Below, piece after piece: positions 10,227 to 18,974 of a stretch of 64,000 nucleotides of DNA. The translations under genes and the position numbers were made by a program. The notes beneath the pieces were generated by a model, which worked only from the letters and a program-made list of their open reading frames with translations, made no database searches and was not told the DNA's origin. This DNA is from an uncultured Bacteroidota bacterium. Its GTDB lineage: Bacteria; Bacteroidota; Bacteroidia; Chitinophagales; Chitinophagaceae. Position 1 is the first letter of the stretch; the number at the start of each line of letters is the position of its first letter. The stretch is from positions 1 to 64,000 of the forward strand of contig CAIRES010000059.1 in the NCBI GenBank assembly GCA_903877645.1, in the 5' to 3' direction.

Positions 10227-11261
10227 TTATTGTAGACGCAAGTCGCCAAAAAGATTGTCTATTATCAGGCCATGTTCATTGGGCTGCTCATCGCAGTCGT
10301 CTTTGAAATTACCGGCTAAAATATCCCCTTTTTCTTTACCGGTAATGTAGTTGAATACCTGCCACGCTGTAGATGGCTTTGAATCGGCAGTAAGCAGGAT
10401 GGTCTCACCCGTAGAGATCCTTTTAATACTGATCTGGTCAACAGTAAGCGCGCAGTTTCTGTTTGTTTTATTGGCATCCTTATAGCATAGCTGGCCGGAT
10501 TGGTCGGGCTCTATGATGCTGCATGTAGAGGCTGAGGAAGGCTTGTTGACACCGCATTGCAGTGTTTGCGTAATGCATATTTCCAGCGGGCATTTGGTGG
10601 TGTTGCACACAAAATCATTTGTCTTGAAATCGTCGTCTGCTACGGTGTTGTTATATCCCATAGAATGCCGGTGTGGCTTGAAAAATTCGCTTTTATGCCG
10701 GTTTTGCAGGGTGACGCCCATTTCATGCCGGCCGAGAAAATTATCGTGCGTTGGGTGTAGTGCAAAAGACGCCACTGCATTTTTATTTATTGCCTTCATC
10801 ACCGGCTGTGCGGGGGTATCTGTTTTTATGACAACAGGGGTAGCCTGTTCCGCGACCGGGGATGGTACAACATGGGCATCAGTATGCTGCGCTACAGCTA
10901 CCCGGTTATTGTTATTATCCTGTGCCGGAATGTAGTAAGCCATATACCCTGCCCCTGCAAATAACAACAGTATTGCGGCCACTTTCAGCCATCGGTAGGC
11001 GGGGCGGGCTGGTAACGCCACTTTTCTGCCTTGTGCTGTCAATGTCCGGAACCTTTTCCACGCCTCATTTTCATTAACAGTGCTTTGCGGCACAGCCATC
11101 TTGCTTTGCGACCAGATCAGCTTCAGGTCGTTGAAATATGCCTTGTTCGTTTTGCTTTCATTCAGCCACTGCTGCACACTTTCTTTCTCGGCATCAGTGG
11201 CCTCGCCGGCCAGGTACTTGCCCAGCAGTGCGTCCATCATATTTTCCTGATCCTTTTTCAT
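10227..11261 (-). CDS. Transmembrane anti-sigma factor with Cys/His-rich periplasmic domain
   Basis: 344 residues. Residues 1-55 (LLGKYLAGEATDAEKESVQQ, then FNDLKLIW) match the cytoplasmic sigma-binding part of FecR-type anti-sigma factors. One membrane span covers about residues 91-111. The usual FecR domain is not recognisable outside the membrane. Instead there is a Pro-rich linker, a His-rich stretch (eight His, residues 126-199) and eight Cys (219, 224, 229, 236, 247, 259, 270, 323). It lies four bases after the ECF sigma gene and should control it. No TonB receptor gene is adjacent, so the signal is unknown; metal or redox sensing is only inferred. Confidence 0.75.
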   Translation of the reverse strand: MKKDQENMMDALLGKYLAGEATDAEKESVQQWLNESKTNKAYFNDLKLIWSQSKMAVPQSTVNENEAWKRFRTLTAQGRKVALPARPAYRWLKVAAILLLFAGAGYMAYYIPAQDNNNNRVAVAQHTDAHVVPSPVAEQATPVVIKTDTPAQPVMKAINKNAVASFALHPTHDNFLGRHEMGVTLQNRHKSEFFKPHRHSMGYNNTVADDDFKTNDFVCNTTKCPLEICITQTLQCGVNKPSSASTCSIIEPDQSGQLCYKDANKTNRNCALTVDQISIKRISTGETILLTADSKPSTAWQVFNYITGKEKGDILAGNFKDDCDEQPNEHGLIIDNLFGDLRLQ

Positions 11262-11265
11262 ACAC

Positions 11266-11838
11266 TCAGTTTTTCATGTTCATTAATACGACGATCAATA
11301 TGGGTAATACATCTGCCAGCTTGCTGCGCAAGATCCGCAATGCCTTGCCTATATGGTTCTCTACCGTCTTTACTGATATGCCCAGCTTATCAGCGATACT
11401 CTTGTATTTGAGTTCTTCGTACCGGCTCATCTGGAAAACGGTACGGCATTGCTCAGGTAGTTCTTTCAGGGCGTCATTTATTTTCTGTTGCAATTCCTTC
11501 ACGGCTGCATTATCTACAGCAGGCTGCTCTTCATTAAAATGATGGCCCACCCGTGCCTGGTGTGCGGTCCTTACCTTTACATGTTTTAAATAATTCAGGC
11601 TTTCATAATACACCGACCGGTACAGGTAGGCTGCCGCCGATTGCTGGATCTCTATCTGGTCTTTACGCTCCCAAAGCTTCAGAAACACATTCTGCACCAT
11701 TTCCTCAGCTATGGTCTCATCCTTCACTATGGAGCAGGCATACCCGTGCAGGCCCTTAAAGTGTTCTTTAAAAACCGCCTCAAACATGGTTGCATTGTCG
11801 GCAGTTGCTATAGGTATGTCTGCCGTATGTGTCGCCAA
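11266..11838 (-). CDS. ECF-family RNA polymerase sigma factor
   Basis: 190 residues. Region 2 lies at about 18-84 (FKEHFKGLHGYACSIVKD, VFLKLWE). Region 4 is at about 123-172 (LPEQCRTVFQMSRYEELKYK, then GISVKTVENH). A short hydrophobic tail (LPILIVVLMNM) is common in the Bacteroidota group of ECF factors. It is the first gene of a two-gene operon with the anti-sigma factor four bases downstream. The start could also be the Met at 11787, but the longer form sits a natural distance from a TATCTTTA element at 11867-11860. Confidence 0.92.
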   Translation of the reverse strand: MATHTADIPIATADNATMFEAVFKEHFKGLHGYACSIVKDETIAEEMVQNVFLKLWERKDQIEIQQSAAAYLYRSVYYESLNYLKHVKVRTAHQARVGHHFNEEQPAVDNAAVKELQQKINDALKELPEQCRTVFQMSRYEELKYKSIADKLGISVKTVENHIGKALRILRSKLADVLPILIVVLMNMKN

Positions 11839-11980
11839 TGGATAGGTTGCATAATATGATAAAGATAACGACTTCAGCTTGCTTCTTTAAGAATAGACAA
11901 CTGAATGAAGGAATACCCCTATTGTGTGATGCTTCATGCAGGTGAGGCACACCTTGGTGCTATAAGTTAGTGGCTGTTGC

Positions 11981-13129
11981 CTAAAACCCCACTCCCACAC
12001 CAAACTCAGCTAACTCAGCCACCGTCTGGTGCGTTTTTAAGAATACCGACAGGAATAGCTCTTTGACCGGCCCTTTTTCTCTTTGCACAAGATAATAATG
12101 CCCACCCACTTTTTCATAAACAGGGTCCAGCTTTACATAGGTTTGATGCAGGTAGGCGCCTACCTGTAGCACTATGCCCGCCCTGCCCAGCAAAAATTCA
12201 TTGCCCGCGAATAGGGCTGCCTGGTAAGAGTTTTGTGCTTCGCGCCCTGTAGCCAGCCCTGTATTGCGCAGGTAGGCATAAATATCTTCGTGGTAGTAAT
12301 AGTCGGCCCCTACAAAGTATTTATAGCTATTGTGCCAGCGCCGGCTGGCATATACACTGGCTATATACACGGGGTATAGCGGCCCGCCGTTGGTGTTGCG
12401 GGCGGTCATGGACATACTCAGGCGCGCCTCAGCCAGCCATCTGTTACTCAGCTTTGGCAGGGTATCATATTTACGCACCGGCTTTGAGGTGACCGGGAAG
12501 TACCGAACACCTATATGCACACCGGCCATATTAATGCCAAGGTTGGGTTTGCCGTAAGAGGCATTAGAGATATGCGTGGCGCCGGCACCCAGTTGCACAT
12601 CCCAATGGCTGTTCACATGATACCGCAGGTCGGTCATGAAGTTCGTCATACCATTGATATGCGTGCCTATGGCTACGTTTATGGTGTCTGCCGGCGCTGT
12701 GCGACTGAAAGTTTTGCTCACATAGCCCAGTCCTTCGCCCAGCCTCATGGTCCATTCCCATTTATTGCGGCTGATGATGGGAAATGTAATATTGGGGTAC
12801 ATGCCATAGCACCGGCCATACACTGCGTCCATGCCGTAATTGATGTATACAACGGCAAAGCCTATAGTGGGGTAATGTGTCCGCTGTTCCCATTGTTTAC
12901 GGCCATAAGTATGGAGCATGAGGTTGATGTCGGTGCCTGAGGAAAATGCGGGGATAGGCAGTGTGAATTTTGGTTCGTGCCTGAATACTTTGCCACCTGT
13001 TTCATTGGCCTCAATGCCAAATCCTGCAAACGGTGATTGCTGCTGGGCATAACATAAAACGGGGGTAACTACTGCAAGCAGTAATACCCTCAATAAATTA
13101 CAAATACCAAACTTTACAATACCCGGCAT
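11981..13129 (-). CDS. Probable lipid A 3-O-deacylase (PagL-like) outer-membrane protein
   Basis: 382 residues with a signal peptide ending near CYAQQQ, followed by alternating strands typical of an outer-membrane barrel and an aromatic C-terminus ending in GVGVGF. The motif THISNAS (His186, Ser188, Asn189) matches the HxSN catalytic signature of PagL-type deacylases, which remove the 3-O acyl chain of lipid A. The PagL glutamate expected 12 residues after the Ser is not there (Asn200), so activity is uncertain. The protein is longer than PagL itself (about 170), with a C-terminal extension of about 160 residues. It is divergent from the DUF502 gene and monocistronic. Confidence 0.7.
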   Translation of the reverse strand: MPGIVKFGICNLLRVLLLAVVTPVLCYAQQQSPFAGFGIEANETGGKVFRHEPKFTLPIPAFSSGTDINLMLHTYGRKQWEQRTHYPTIGFAVVYINYGMDAVYGRCYGMYPNITFPIISRNKWEWTMRLGEGLGYVSKTFSRTAPADTINVAIGTHINGMTNFMTDLRYHVNSHWDVQLGAGATHISNASYGKPNLGINMAGVHIGVRYFPVTSKPVRKYDTLPKLSNRWLAEARLSMSMTARNTNGGPLYPVYIASVYASRRWHNSYKYFVGADYYYHEDIYAYLRNTGLATGREAQNSYQAALFAGNEFLLGRAGIVLQVGAYLHQTYVKLDPVYEKVGGHYYLVQREKGPVKELFLSVFLKTHQTVAELAEFGVGVGF

Positions 13130-13140
13130 AAAACAATAAG

Positions 13141-13148
13141 CAAATATA
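13141..13148 (-). promoter_or_regulatory. -7 promoter element (TATATTTG) of the PagL-like gene
   Basis: Minus-strand 13148-13141 reads TATATTTG, 11 bases before the start codon at 13129. It implies a very short leader. No -33 TTG at normal spacing is seen. Confidence 0.5.
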
Positions 13149-13197
13149 ATGGAAAGCCAAAACTGATTGTGTTTATGGCTGCAATTGTCGTTTTATG

Positions 13198-13205
13198 TAC
13201 ATTTG
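13198..13205 (+). promoter_or_regulatory. -7 promoter element (TACATTTG) of the DUF502 gene
   Basis: TACATTTG matches TAnnTTTG exactly and ends four bases before a GTG codon at 13210. It overlaps the region just after the in-frame ATG at 13195. If real, it rules out that ATG as the start. Confidence 0.55.
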
Positions 13206-13209
13206 CGCC

Positions 13210-13800
13210 GTGCGCCGCATTACTGCTATACTTTTAAGGTCATTCCTGCAAGGGCTTTTATTGCTTAGTCCCATAGCTATTACGGTATATGTATTGTATT
13301 CTGTTTTCACCGGCGTAGATAATCTTGTACCGGTCGTTCCCCGCGGTGTAGGTTTTTTGCTCATTATAGTGGTGGTAACAATAGTAGGTTATCTCGGCAC
13401 ACGCTTTTTTGTAGGCAAGTGGCTCTTCGATTCCTTCTCCTACCTGATGGAGCATACGCCCGGCGTAAAATATATATACTCCTCTGTTCGTGATCTGATC
13501 AAATCATTTGTAGGGGATAAAAAGCGGTTCAACAAGCCGGTATGGGTTTGCGTGAATGTGAATCCCGAGATTTGGCGTATAGGCTTTATGACCCAGCGGG
13601 ATATGGGCCACTTTGGCCATATAGGCAAGGTGGCTGTATATATGCCACATGCTTATGCTATATCAGGCTGGGTAATTGTCACCGATTCCAAAAATGTAAA
13701 ACCTGTAAAAGAAATGACCGCAGGCGAGGCAATGAAATTTGCTGTAAGCGGCGGCATAACCACTGTAGAAGACGAAGAGAACCATGAAAAGACAGATTAA
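13210..13800 (+). CDS. DUF502 family membrane protein
   Basis: About 196 residues. It begins with an arginine-rich start and two membrane spans (FLQGLLLLSPIAITVYVLYS, then VGFLLIIVVVTIVGYLG). A soluble part follows with HTPGVKYIYSSVRDLIK and PEIWRIGFMTQ. This is the standard layout of the DUF502 family, whose function is not established. The GTG at 13210 is chosen because a -7 promoter element ends just before it; an ATG at 13195 gives five more residues. The 3' end overlaps serC by 17 bases in another frame, so the two genes are probably co-transcribed. Confidence 0.88.
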   Translation: MRRITAILLRSFLQGLLLLSPIAITVYVLYSVFTGVDNLVPVVPRGVGFLLIIVVVTIVGYLGTRFFVGKWLFDSFSYLMEHTPGVKYIYSSVRDLIKSFVGDKKRFNKPVWVCVNVNPEIWRIGFMTQRDMGHFGHIGKVAVYMPHAYAISGWVIVTDSKNVKPVKEMTAGEAMKFAVSGGITTVEDEENHEKTD

Positions 13801-14860
13801 TTTTAGTGCCGGCCCTGCGGAGATGCCGGCCGAAGTGCTGCATGAAGCCTCAAAGGCCGTGAAGAAGTTTGGAAGCACAGGATCATCTATCCTGGAGTTG
13901 TCCCACCGCAGCAAAGAATTTATGGACATTGTGGAGGAGAGCAAGACACTCGTGAAGCAGCTCTGTGGCATTGGCAGCGACTATGATGTGCTGTGGATGC
14001 AGGGCGGTGGCCGCTTACAGTTTTGTATGATCCCCATGAATTTCCTTGATGCCAAGGGCGCCGCAGGATACCTCGATACCGGGCATTGGGCAGATGAAGC
14101 GCAGCAGTATGCTGCAAATTACGGCAAGGCTGATGTGCTGGCTTCATCAAAAAAAGCAAACTACAACCACTTGCCTGAATGGCCTAAGAAAGTACCTGCA
14201 TCGTTGTCTTACCTGCACATTACTACCAATAATACCATATATGGTACGCAATGGCAAACCATTGGTGAATCAGGTGCGCCGCTTGTGGCAGATATGAGCA
14301 GCGATATTTTTAGCGGCAAAAGAGATTATACCAGGTATGCCATGTTCTATGCTGCGGCACAAAAGAACCTCGGCGCTGCGGGCAATACATTAGCTGTTAT
14401 CCGGAAAGACTTCCTGGCCCGTGCCAAAAACGAACTGCCGCCTATGCTCAGCTACAAGGCAAACGTGAAAGAGAACTCTATTCTCAATACCGCCAATGTG
14501 TTTGGCGTATATGTGTCCCTGCTCACGCTCAGGTGGATAAAAGAAAAAGGAATTGCCACTATTGAGAAGGAAAATAAAGCAAAAGCAAAGTTGCTTTATG
14601 ATGCATTGGACAGCAGCAAGGTGTTTACACCTCATGTAAAGGAAAAGACGCACCGAAGCCGGATGAATGTATGCTTTACCACAGCAAACGCAAAGCAGGA
14701 AAAGGCATTCCTCGAGTTTTGCGATGCAAGAGACATTACCGGCATCAAAGGCCACAGGCTGGCAGGCGGGTTCAGGGCTTCTTTATACAATGCTATAGAG
14801 CTTTCTTCTGTTGAGCGCCTGGTTGCGGTAATGAAGGAGTTTGAGGCACAAGCGGTTTGA
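13784..14860 (+). CDS. serC: Phosphoserine aminotransferase
   Basis: A 358-residue PLP enzyme that converts 3-phosphohydroxypyruvate and glutamate to O-phosphoserine (serine synthesis) and acts on the related intermediate in vitamin B6 synthesis. INFSAGPAEMP opens the protein. Lys194 in AQKNLG is the PLP-binding lysine, and DMSSDI (170-175) carries the conserved Asp. The family GGGATxQF segment reads GGGRLQF (74-80). Length is normal. The start overlaps the DUF502 gene by 17 bases. serA, often the next gene in related genomes, is absent; a DUF1015 gene follows 70 bases later. Confidence 0.95.
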   Translation: MKRQINFSAGPAEMPAEVLHEASKAVKKFGSTGSSILELSHRSKEFMDIVEESKTLVKQLCGIGSDYDVLWMQGGGRLQFCMIPMNFLDAKGAAGYLDTGHWADEAQQYAANYGKADVLASSKKANYNHLPEWPKKVPASLSYLHITTNNTIYGTQWQTIGESGAPLVADMSSDIFSGKRDYTRYAMFYAAAQKNLGAAGNTLAVIRKDFLARAKNELPPMLSYKANVKENSILNTANVFGVYVSLLTLRWIKEKGIATIEKENKAKAKLLYDALDSSKVFTPHVKEKTHRSRMNVCFTTANAKQEKAFLEFCDARDITGIKGHRLAGGFRASLYNAIELSSVERLVAVMKEFEAQAV

Positions 14861-14930
14861 TAAACTTTTATATATTAGTGTGGATAGGGTCTGGGGCTAT
14901 TGATCAATACAAAGAATATAATACAAGCAC

Positions 14931-16172
14931 ATGGCAAAAATAACCCCGTTCAAAGGCCTCAGGCCCACAAAAGAATTAGCAAGCGCTGTAGCTACTTTAC
15001 CATACGATGTAGTGAGTGTGGCCGAAGCGCGCGAATTCAAAAAAGACCCGTACAACTTTTACCACGTTACCCGCTCAGAGATAGACCTGCCGGAGAATGT
15101 GGATGTACACAGCATACAGGTATACGAGAAGGCAAAAGAGAACCTCGATGCAATGGTGCAGGATGGCACATTGATACAGGACAGTGAACCCTGTTATTAT
15201 ATCTATGAGCTGGTAATGGATGGCCGCTCACAAACTGGCCTTATCTGCGGTTCATCAATAGATGATTACAATAACGGCATCATCAAAAAGCATGAATTTA
15301 CCCGCCCTGAGAAGGAACTCGACCGCATCAACCACATATCCATAACAGGTGCGCAAACAGGGGTCGTATTCCTTGCCTACAACGATTGCGAAAGTGTGGA
15401 GCGTGTGATCGCAGAATGGAAGCAGGAGCACCAGCCAGAATATGATTTTACTGCCACCGACGGCATCAGGCATATACTTTGGGTCATCAACGACTATGCC
15501 AAGGTGGCCAATATCACCCGTTATTTCTCGCAGGACGTGCCCTGCACATATATCGCCGACGGGCATCACCGGGCGGCATCTGCAGCCAAGGTATGCGCTG
15601 AGCGACGGGAGAATGGCTATTCGGTAAGCGGGGAGGAATCGCTGAATTATTTCATTACCTGCATATTCCCGGCCAGCCAACTGAAGATCATGGATTATAA
15701 CCGGGTAGCCAAAGACCTCAATGGTATGGTGCCAGGTGAGTTTGTGCAGGCGCTGGAAAAGGATTTTGTCGTTACCCGCACAGGCACTGAAGTAGTAAAG
15801 CCGGCACAGCCGCATGAGTTTGGCATGTTCCTTGTCGACGCCTGGTACAAGCTGGTAGCCCGTCCGGGTACCTTTACTGAAGACCCGATAGGCATACTTG
15901 ATGTTACTATCCTGCAGGACAATGTGCTCGATAAATTGCTGAACATTAAAGACCCCCGTGTAGACAAACGCATAGATTTTGTGGGTGGCATCCGTGGTAT
16001 GGCAGCCCTCGAAAAGAAAGTGAGCAGCAAAGAAGCCGACGTAGCATTTTCTTTGTATCCTGTTAGCATCAAACAATTATTTGACATAGCAGACAGCGGC
16101 AATGTAATGCCCCCCAAAAGCACCTGGTTCGAACCAAAGCTGCGGGATGGCCTGGTAGTGTACATGATATAA
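14931..16172 (+). CDS. DUF1015 family protein
   Basis: 413 residues matching the DUF1015 family: MAKITPFKGLRPT at the start, LPYDVVS, and a central TYIADGHHRAASA motif that looks like an active or ligand site. It is soluble, with no signal peptide. It follows serC in the same direction after 70 bases, so a role in serine or phosphoserine metabolism is suggested by context only. No function is assigned from sequence here. The ADGHHR core with its two His residues would be the place to look for catalysis or metal binding. Confidence 0.85.
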   Translation: MAKITPFKGLRPTKELASAVATLPYDVVSVAEAREFKKDPYNFYHVTRSEIDLPENVDVHSIQVYEKAKENLDAMVQDGTLIQDSEPCYYIYELVMDGRSQTGLICGSSIDDYNNGIIKKHEFTRPEKELDRINHISITGAQTGVVFLAYNDCESVERVIAEWKQEHQPEYDFTATDGIRHILWVINDYAKVANITRYFSQDVPCTYIADGHHRAASAAKVCAERRENGYSVSGEESLNYFITCIFPASQLKIMDYNRVAKDLNGMVPGEFVQALEKDFVVTRTGTEVVKPAQPHEFGMFLVDAWYKLVARPGTFTEDPIGILDVTILQDNVLDKLLNIKDPRVDKRIDFVGGIRGMAALEKKVSSKEADVAFSLYPVSIKQLFDIADSGNVMPPKSTWFEPKLRDGLVVYMI

Positions 16173-16205
16173 CAAACTTAGCTACCCTAATAAAACCTCC
16201 ACGCC

Positions 16206-17180
16206 ATGGAATACAGAAGAATGGGAAAAACAGGATTACAGCTCAGTGTACTTTCTTATGGTTCCTGGGTTACCTTCTCCAAACAGGTGGATGATAGTGC
16301 ATCTGACAAGCTTATGGGCCTCGCCTATGATAGCGGTATCAACTTCTTTGATAATGCAGAAGCGTATGAGGGCGGCAAATCAGAAGAGCTGATGGGCCGT
16401 GTACTCAGCCGCAAGAACTGGGACCGCACTTCTTATTGTATCTCCAGCAAAGTATTCTTTGGCCTTTATGGCAAGGACAACAAGCCGAACCAGCACGGCC
16501 TTAGCCGCAAGCACATCACCGAAGCTTGCCATGCCGCGCTCCGCCGTTTGCAGACGGAATATCTCGATCTCTTTTATTGCCACCGCCATGATCCCGAAAC
16601 CCCGATTGAAGAGGTAGTAGTGACCATGAACATATTGCCGCAGCAGGGTAAAATACTCTACTGGGGTACCAGCGAATGGGATGCTGAATACATACTGGAA
16701 GCACATAAAGTAGCTAAGGAGTTGGGTCTCATAGGCCCCGCTATGGAGCAACCACAATACAACCTCTTTGAGCGGGCCAAGGTAGAAAAAGATTACCTGC
16801 CCATTTTCAACACTATAGGCATGGGTACTACCATCTGGAGCCCGCTGGCATCTGGCTTGCTCACCGGCAAGTATAATAACGGCATACCCGAAGGTTCTCG
16901 CATGGCGTTGGAGAATTATAGCTGGCTCAAAGACCGGATGATGCAGGAAGATAAGATCGAAAAAGTAAAGAAGCTGGAGAAGGTAGCCAATGAACTGAAT
17001 ACGTCGCTGGCAACCTTATCCATAGCCTGGTGCATCAACAATCAGCGGGTTACCACCGCTATACTCGGAGCCACCAAGGAGCAACAGCTCACCGAAAACT
17101 TAAAGGCGCTTGACGTGTATCTGCATCTTACTCCTGCAGTATTAAAGGAGATAGATGATATTATGTGTACTAAACCATAA
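16206..17180 (+). CDS. Aldo/keto reductase, voltage-gated K+ channel beta-subunit-like
   Basis: A 324-residue (beta/alpha)8-barrel NADPH-dependent oxidoreductase. The catalytic tetrad of aldo/keto reductases is visible as Asp49, Tyr54, Lys82 and His126 (NFFDNAEAY, ISSKVFF, FYCHRHD). The motifs MGKTGLQLSVLSYGSW and WSPLASGLLTGKYN place it in the AKR6-like group of bacterial homologues of Kv-beta. The substrate is unknown, probably small aldehydes. It lies 33 bases after the DUF1015 gene and may share its transcript. Confidence 0.9.
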   Translation: MEYRRMGKTGLQLSVLSYGSWVTFSKQVDDSASDKLMGLAYDSGINFFDNAEAYEGGKSEELMGRVLSRKNWDRTSYCISSKVFFGLYGKDNKPNQHGLSRKHITEACHAALRRLQTEYLDLFYCHRHDPETPIEEVVVTMNILPQQGKILYWGTSEWDAEYILEAHKVAKELGLIGPAMEQPQYNLFERAKVEKDYLPIFNTIGMGTTIWSPLASGLLTGKYNNGIPEGSRMALENYSWLKDRMMQEDKIEKVKKLEKVANELNTSLATLSIAWCINNQRVTTAILGATKEQQLTENLKALDVYLHLTPAVLKEIDDIMCTKP

Positions 17181-17295
17181 TAAACCTGTATTGATTTGAT
17201 TCATTTTAAATGCCCAAGGCTTCAGCCGTTCCCAACGAATCGCATTGTGATAAATAGTTAAGTATCAACTGACAATTCTATTACACTTCATCCCG

Positions 17296-17303
17296 TACCT
17301 TTG
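17296..17303 (+). promoter_or_regulatory. -7 promoter element (TACCTTTG) of the AraC-type regulator
   Basis: TACCTTTG is an exact TAnnTTTG match and ends five bases before the TTG start codon proposed at 17309. No -33 TTG at normal spacing was found. Confidence 0.5.
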
Positions 17304-17308
17304 TAACC

Positions 17309-18169
17309 TTGCCGGCAATAAAAACACATATACAAAAGCAGCCCGATGCACTACAACGCTTTATAGGCGAAGAGGCAAATAAGGTGTCGCTGCAACGTAC
17401 CGCCATCAGCAACTTCATTGAGGCGGAGTGGTTGGATGTGAGCCTGCCCGACGACAACCTGCCCGAGGATACCGGTATGCTGTACCTGTTCCCTATTGAT
17501 GATGGCAAATTCTGCCTGCAATTGTTTTACATACAGTATGTGCAATCTTCTGCAATCAATGCAAGCGTTTTTTCATTGCGCTTTTTGCCCGGTTTTTTTG
17601 ATCAGTATCCCGCCGAGACGCTCATGGGCAACCGCCCTTTTCGTTTCGACCAAACCACTGAGCAGCAATTTTCCGTTTGTCACCAGGCGCGCCTGCTTAT
17701 ACAGCAGCTATTGGATATAGAAAGCACTACACCATTGGTAAGATCGTTGCAGCAGAGCGAAGCCGCCATGCGGTTGTTATCCCGTGCGTTGCAATGTATC
17801 ACCATCCCCGTAGCTGCCTGCCATGTGCCTGCCTGCCGTTTCCTCGCTTATGATAGCGAGCGCGAGAAGATACAGGAAGCCCGCCTCATCATAGAAAGGA
17901 ACATAGACCAGCCGCAAACCATTCGGGAGCTATCAAAAAAGGTGGCGATGAATGAGTGTTACCTCAAAAAAGGATTTAAGGCTTTGGTAGGTAAGACCAT
18001 ACATGAATACCAGCAAGAGCTTCGTATTGCGAAAGCCAAGGAATTGCTGAACCAGCAGGGTCGCTCAGTAACTGATGTGGCCAATATACTGGGCTACAGC
18101 AGCATCTCTCACTTTAGTACAGCCTTTAAAAGGGTCACCGGTATGAAGCCCTGCGAACTGCTCGCCTGA
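17309..18169 (+). CDS. AraC-family transcriptional regulator
   Basis: 286 residues. The C-terminal 100 residues form the double helix-turn-helix of AraC/XylS proteins: TIRELSKKVAMNECYLKKGF, then VTDVANILGYSSISHFSTAF and a closing KRVTGMKP. The N-terminal 180 residues are an unrecognised sensor or dimerisation domain rich in Gln and Phe. The proposed TTG start is the only good initiator near the N-terminus and directly follows a -7 element; the exact start is uncertain. The target is unknown; the aldo/keto reductase upstream on the same strand is a possible one. Confidence 0.88.
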   Translation: MPAIKTHIQKQPDALQRFIGEEANKVSLQRTAISNFIEAEWLDVSLPDDNLPEDTGMLYLFPIDDGKFCLQLFYIQYVQSSAINASVFSLRFLPGFFDQYPAETLMGNRPFRFDQTTEQQFSVCHQARLLIQQLLDIESTTPLVRSLQQSEAAMRLLSRALQCITIPVAACHVPACRFLAYDSEREKIQEARLIIERNIDQPQTIRELSKKVAMNECYLKKGFKALVGKTIHEYQQELRIAKAKELLNQQGRSVTDVANILGYSSISHFSTAFKRVTGMKPCELLA

Positions 18170-18261
18170 TCTCTTGCTCCCGGCAACTAATGTATTATGC
18201 CAATTAGGTACCTATTCCGTGTGTAAATTTCAGGTATGATTTGGGCTAGTCAAGGCCGCCC

Positions 18262-18315
18262 CATAGGCACATAAACGGGCGAAATTTGCCTATGTGTACT
18301 CAAAACTTATGAGTG
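18262..18315. repeat. Dispersed intergenic repeat, copy B
   Basis: The core at 18277-18315 matches 5251-5289 at 38 of 39 bases. Relative to copy A there is an eight-base insertion (ACATAAAC) after CATAGGC. It lies in the 355-bp gap at 18170-18525, which otherwise holds only a -7 promoter element near 18468. Confidence 0.9.
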
Positions 18316-18467
18316 CAGACCAATTAGTCTATGTGTCCTATGTGCCTATTGTGTTGGAAAATCTCGCACATGATTTCGGTGTCTTCGGTATTACATCACA
18401 ACCGGCAAGTTTATCAGCTACTTATTACACGCTTTGTTAAGTTTTTAGCATAATTTTAATACGTCAT

Positions 18468-18475
18468 TATATTTG
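18468..18475 (+). promoter_or_regulatory. -7 promoter element (TATATTTG) of the DUF4783 gene
   Basis: An exact TAnnTTTG match 50 bases before the ATG at 18526, in a strongly AT-rich stretch. No well-placed -33 TTG is seen. Confidence 0.45.
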
Positions 18476-18525
18476 GCTTAGTTTTTGCGTTATTTCGATT
18501 GATACAAAACGCATACAACATTGTT

Positions 18526-18930
18526 ATGAAAAGGGGTTATAAAAAATACATTTTATTGATCTGTGCCGCCGGGTTCTTCAGCGCGGCACAGGCGCAGAAT
18601 GGGCATTCCCCGATAGAAGACATGGCCAATGCCATAAAAAATGATCACATAGCCGAGATCAGCATGTATTTTGATAATGTGGTGCCGGTTACCATCAACA
18701 ATACGCCAAACATTTATAGCCGCAACCAGGCAGAAGCTGTACTGGAAGACTTTTTTGAAAAGAACAAGCCTAAAGATTTTGCCGTATCAGACAACGGCTC
18801 ACCCACCAGCACTTCCAAATTCATGATCGGTACCTTCGATACCCCTTCCGGCAAGTACAATGTGTACATATTGATGAAGCAAAAGGATGGCAACTTCGTC
18901 ATCCAGGAGATCCGCCTGACCAGGCAGTAA
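18526..18930 (+). CDS. DUF4783 family exported protein
   Basis: 134 residues with a signal peptide (MKRGYKKYILLICAAGFFSA, cleaved near AQAQN). A short NTF2-like fold follows, with MANAIKNDHIAEISMYFD, YSRNQAEAVLEDFF and a C-terminal strand pair. This matches the DUF4783 family of Bacteroidota periplasmic proteins of unknown role. The ATG at 18526 is chosen over one at 18499 because the signal peptide begins here. The gene is convergent with the MuiA-like gene, 44 bases away. Confidence 0.85.
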   Translation: MKRGYKKYILLICAAGFFSAAQAQNGHSPIEDMANAIKNDHIAEISMYFDNVVPVTINNTPNIYSRNQAEAVLEDFFEKNKPKDFAVSDNGSPTSTSKFMIGTFDTPSGKYNVYILMKQKDGNFVIQEIRLTRQ

Positions 18931-18974
18931 GTAGTACCTTTTATAGGAAATACATCATTGAGCCATTGGGCAAC

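Noticed and set aside
13195-13209. ATG at 13195 as start of the DUF502 gene
   Set aside because: The -7 promoter element TACATTTG at 13198-13205 lies inside the would-be first codons, so GTG at 13210 is preferred. It remains possible if another promoter is used.
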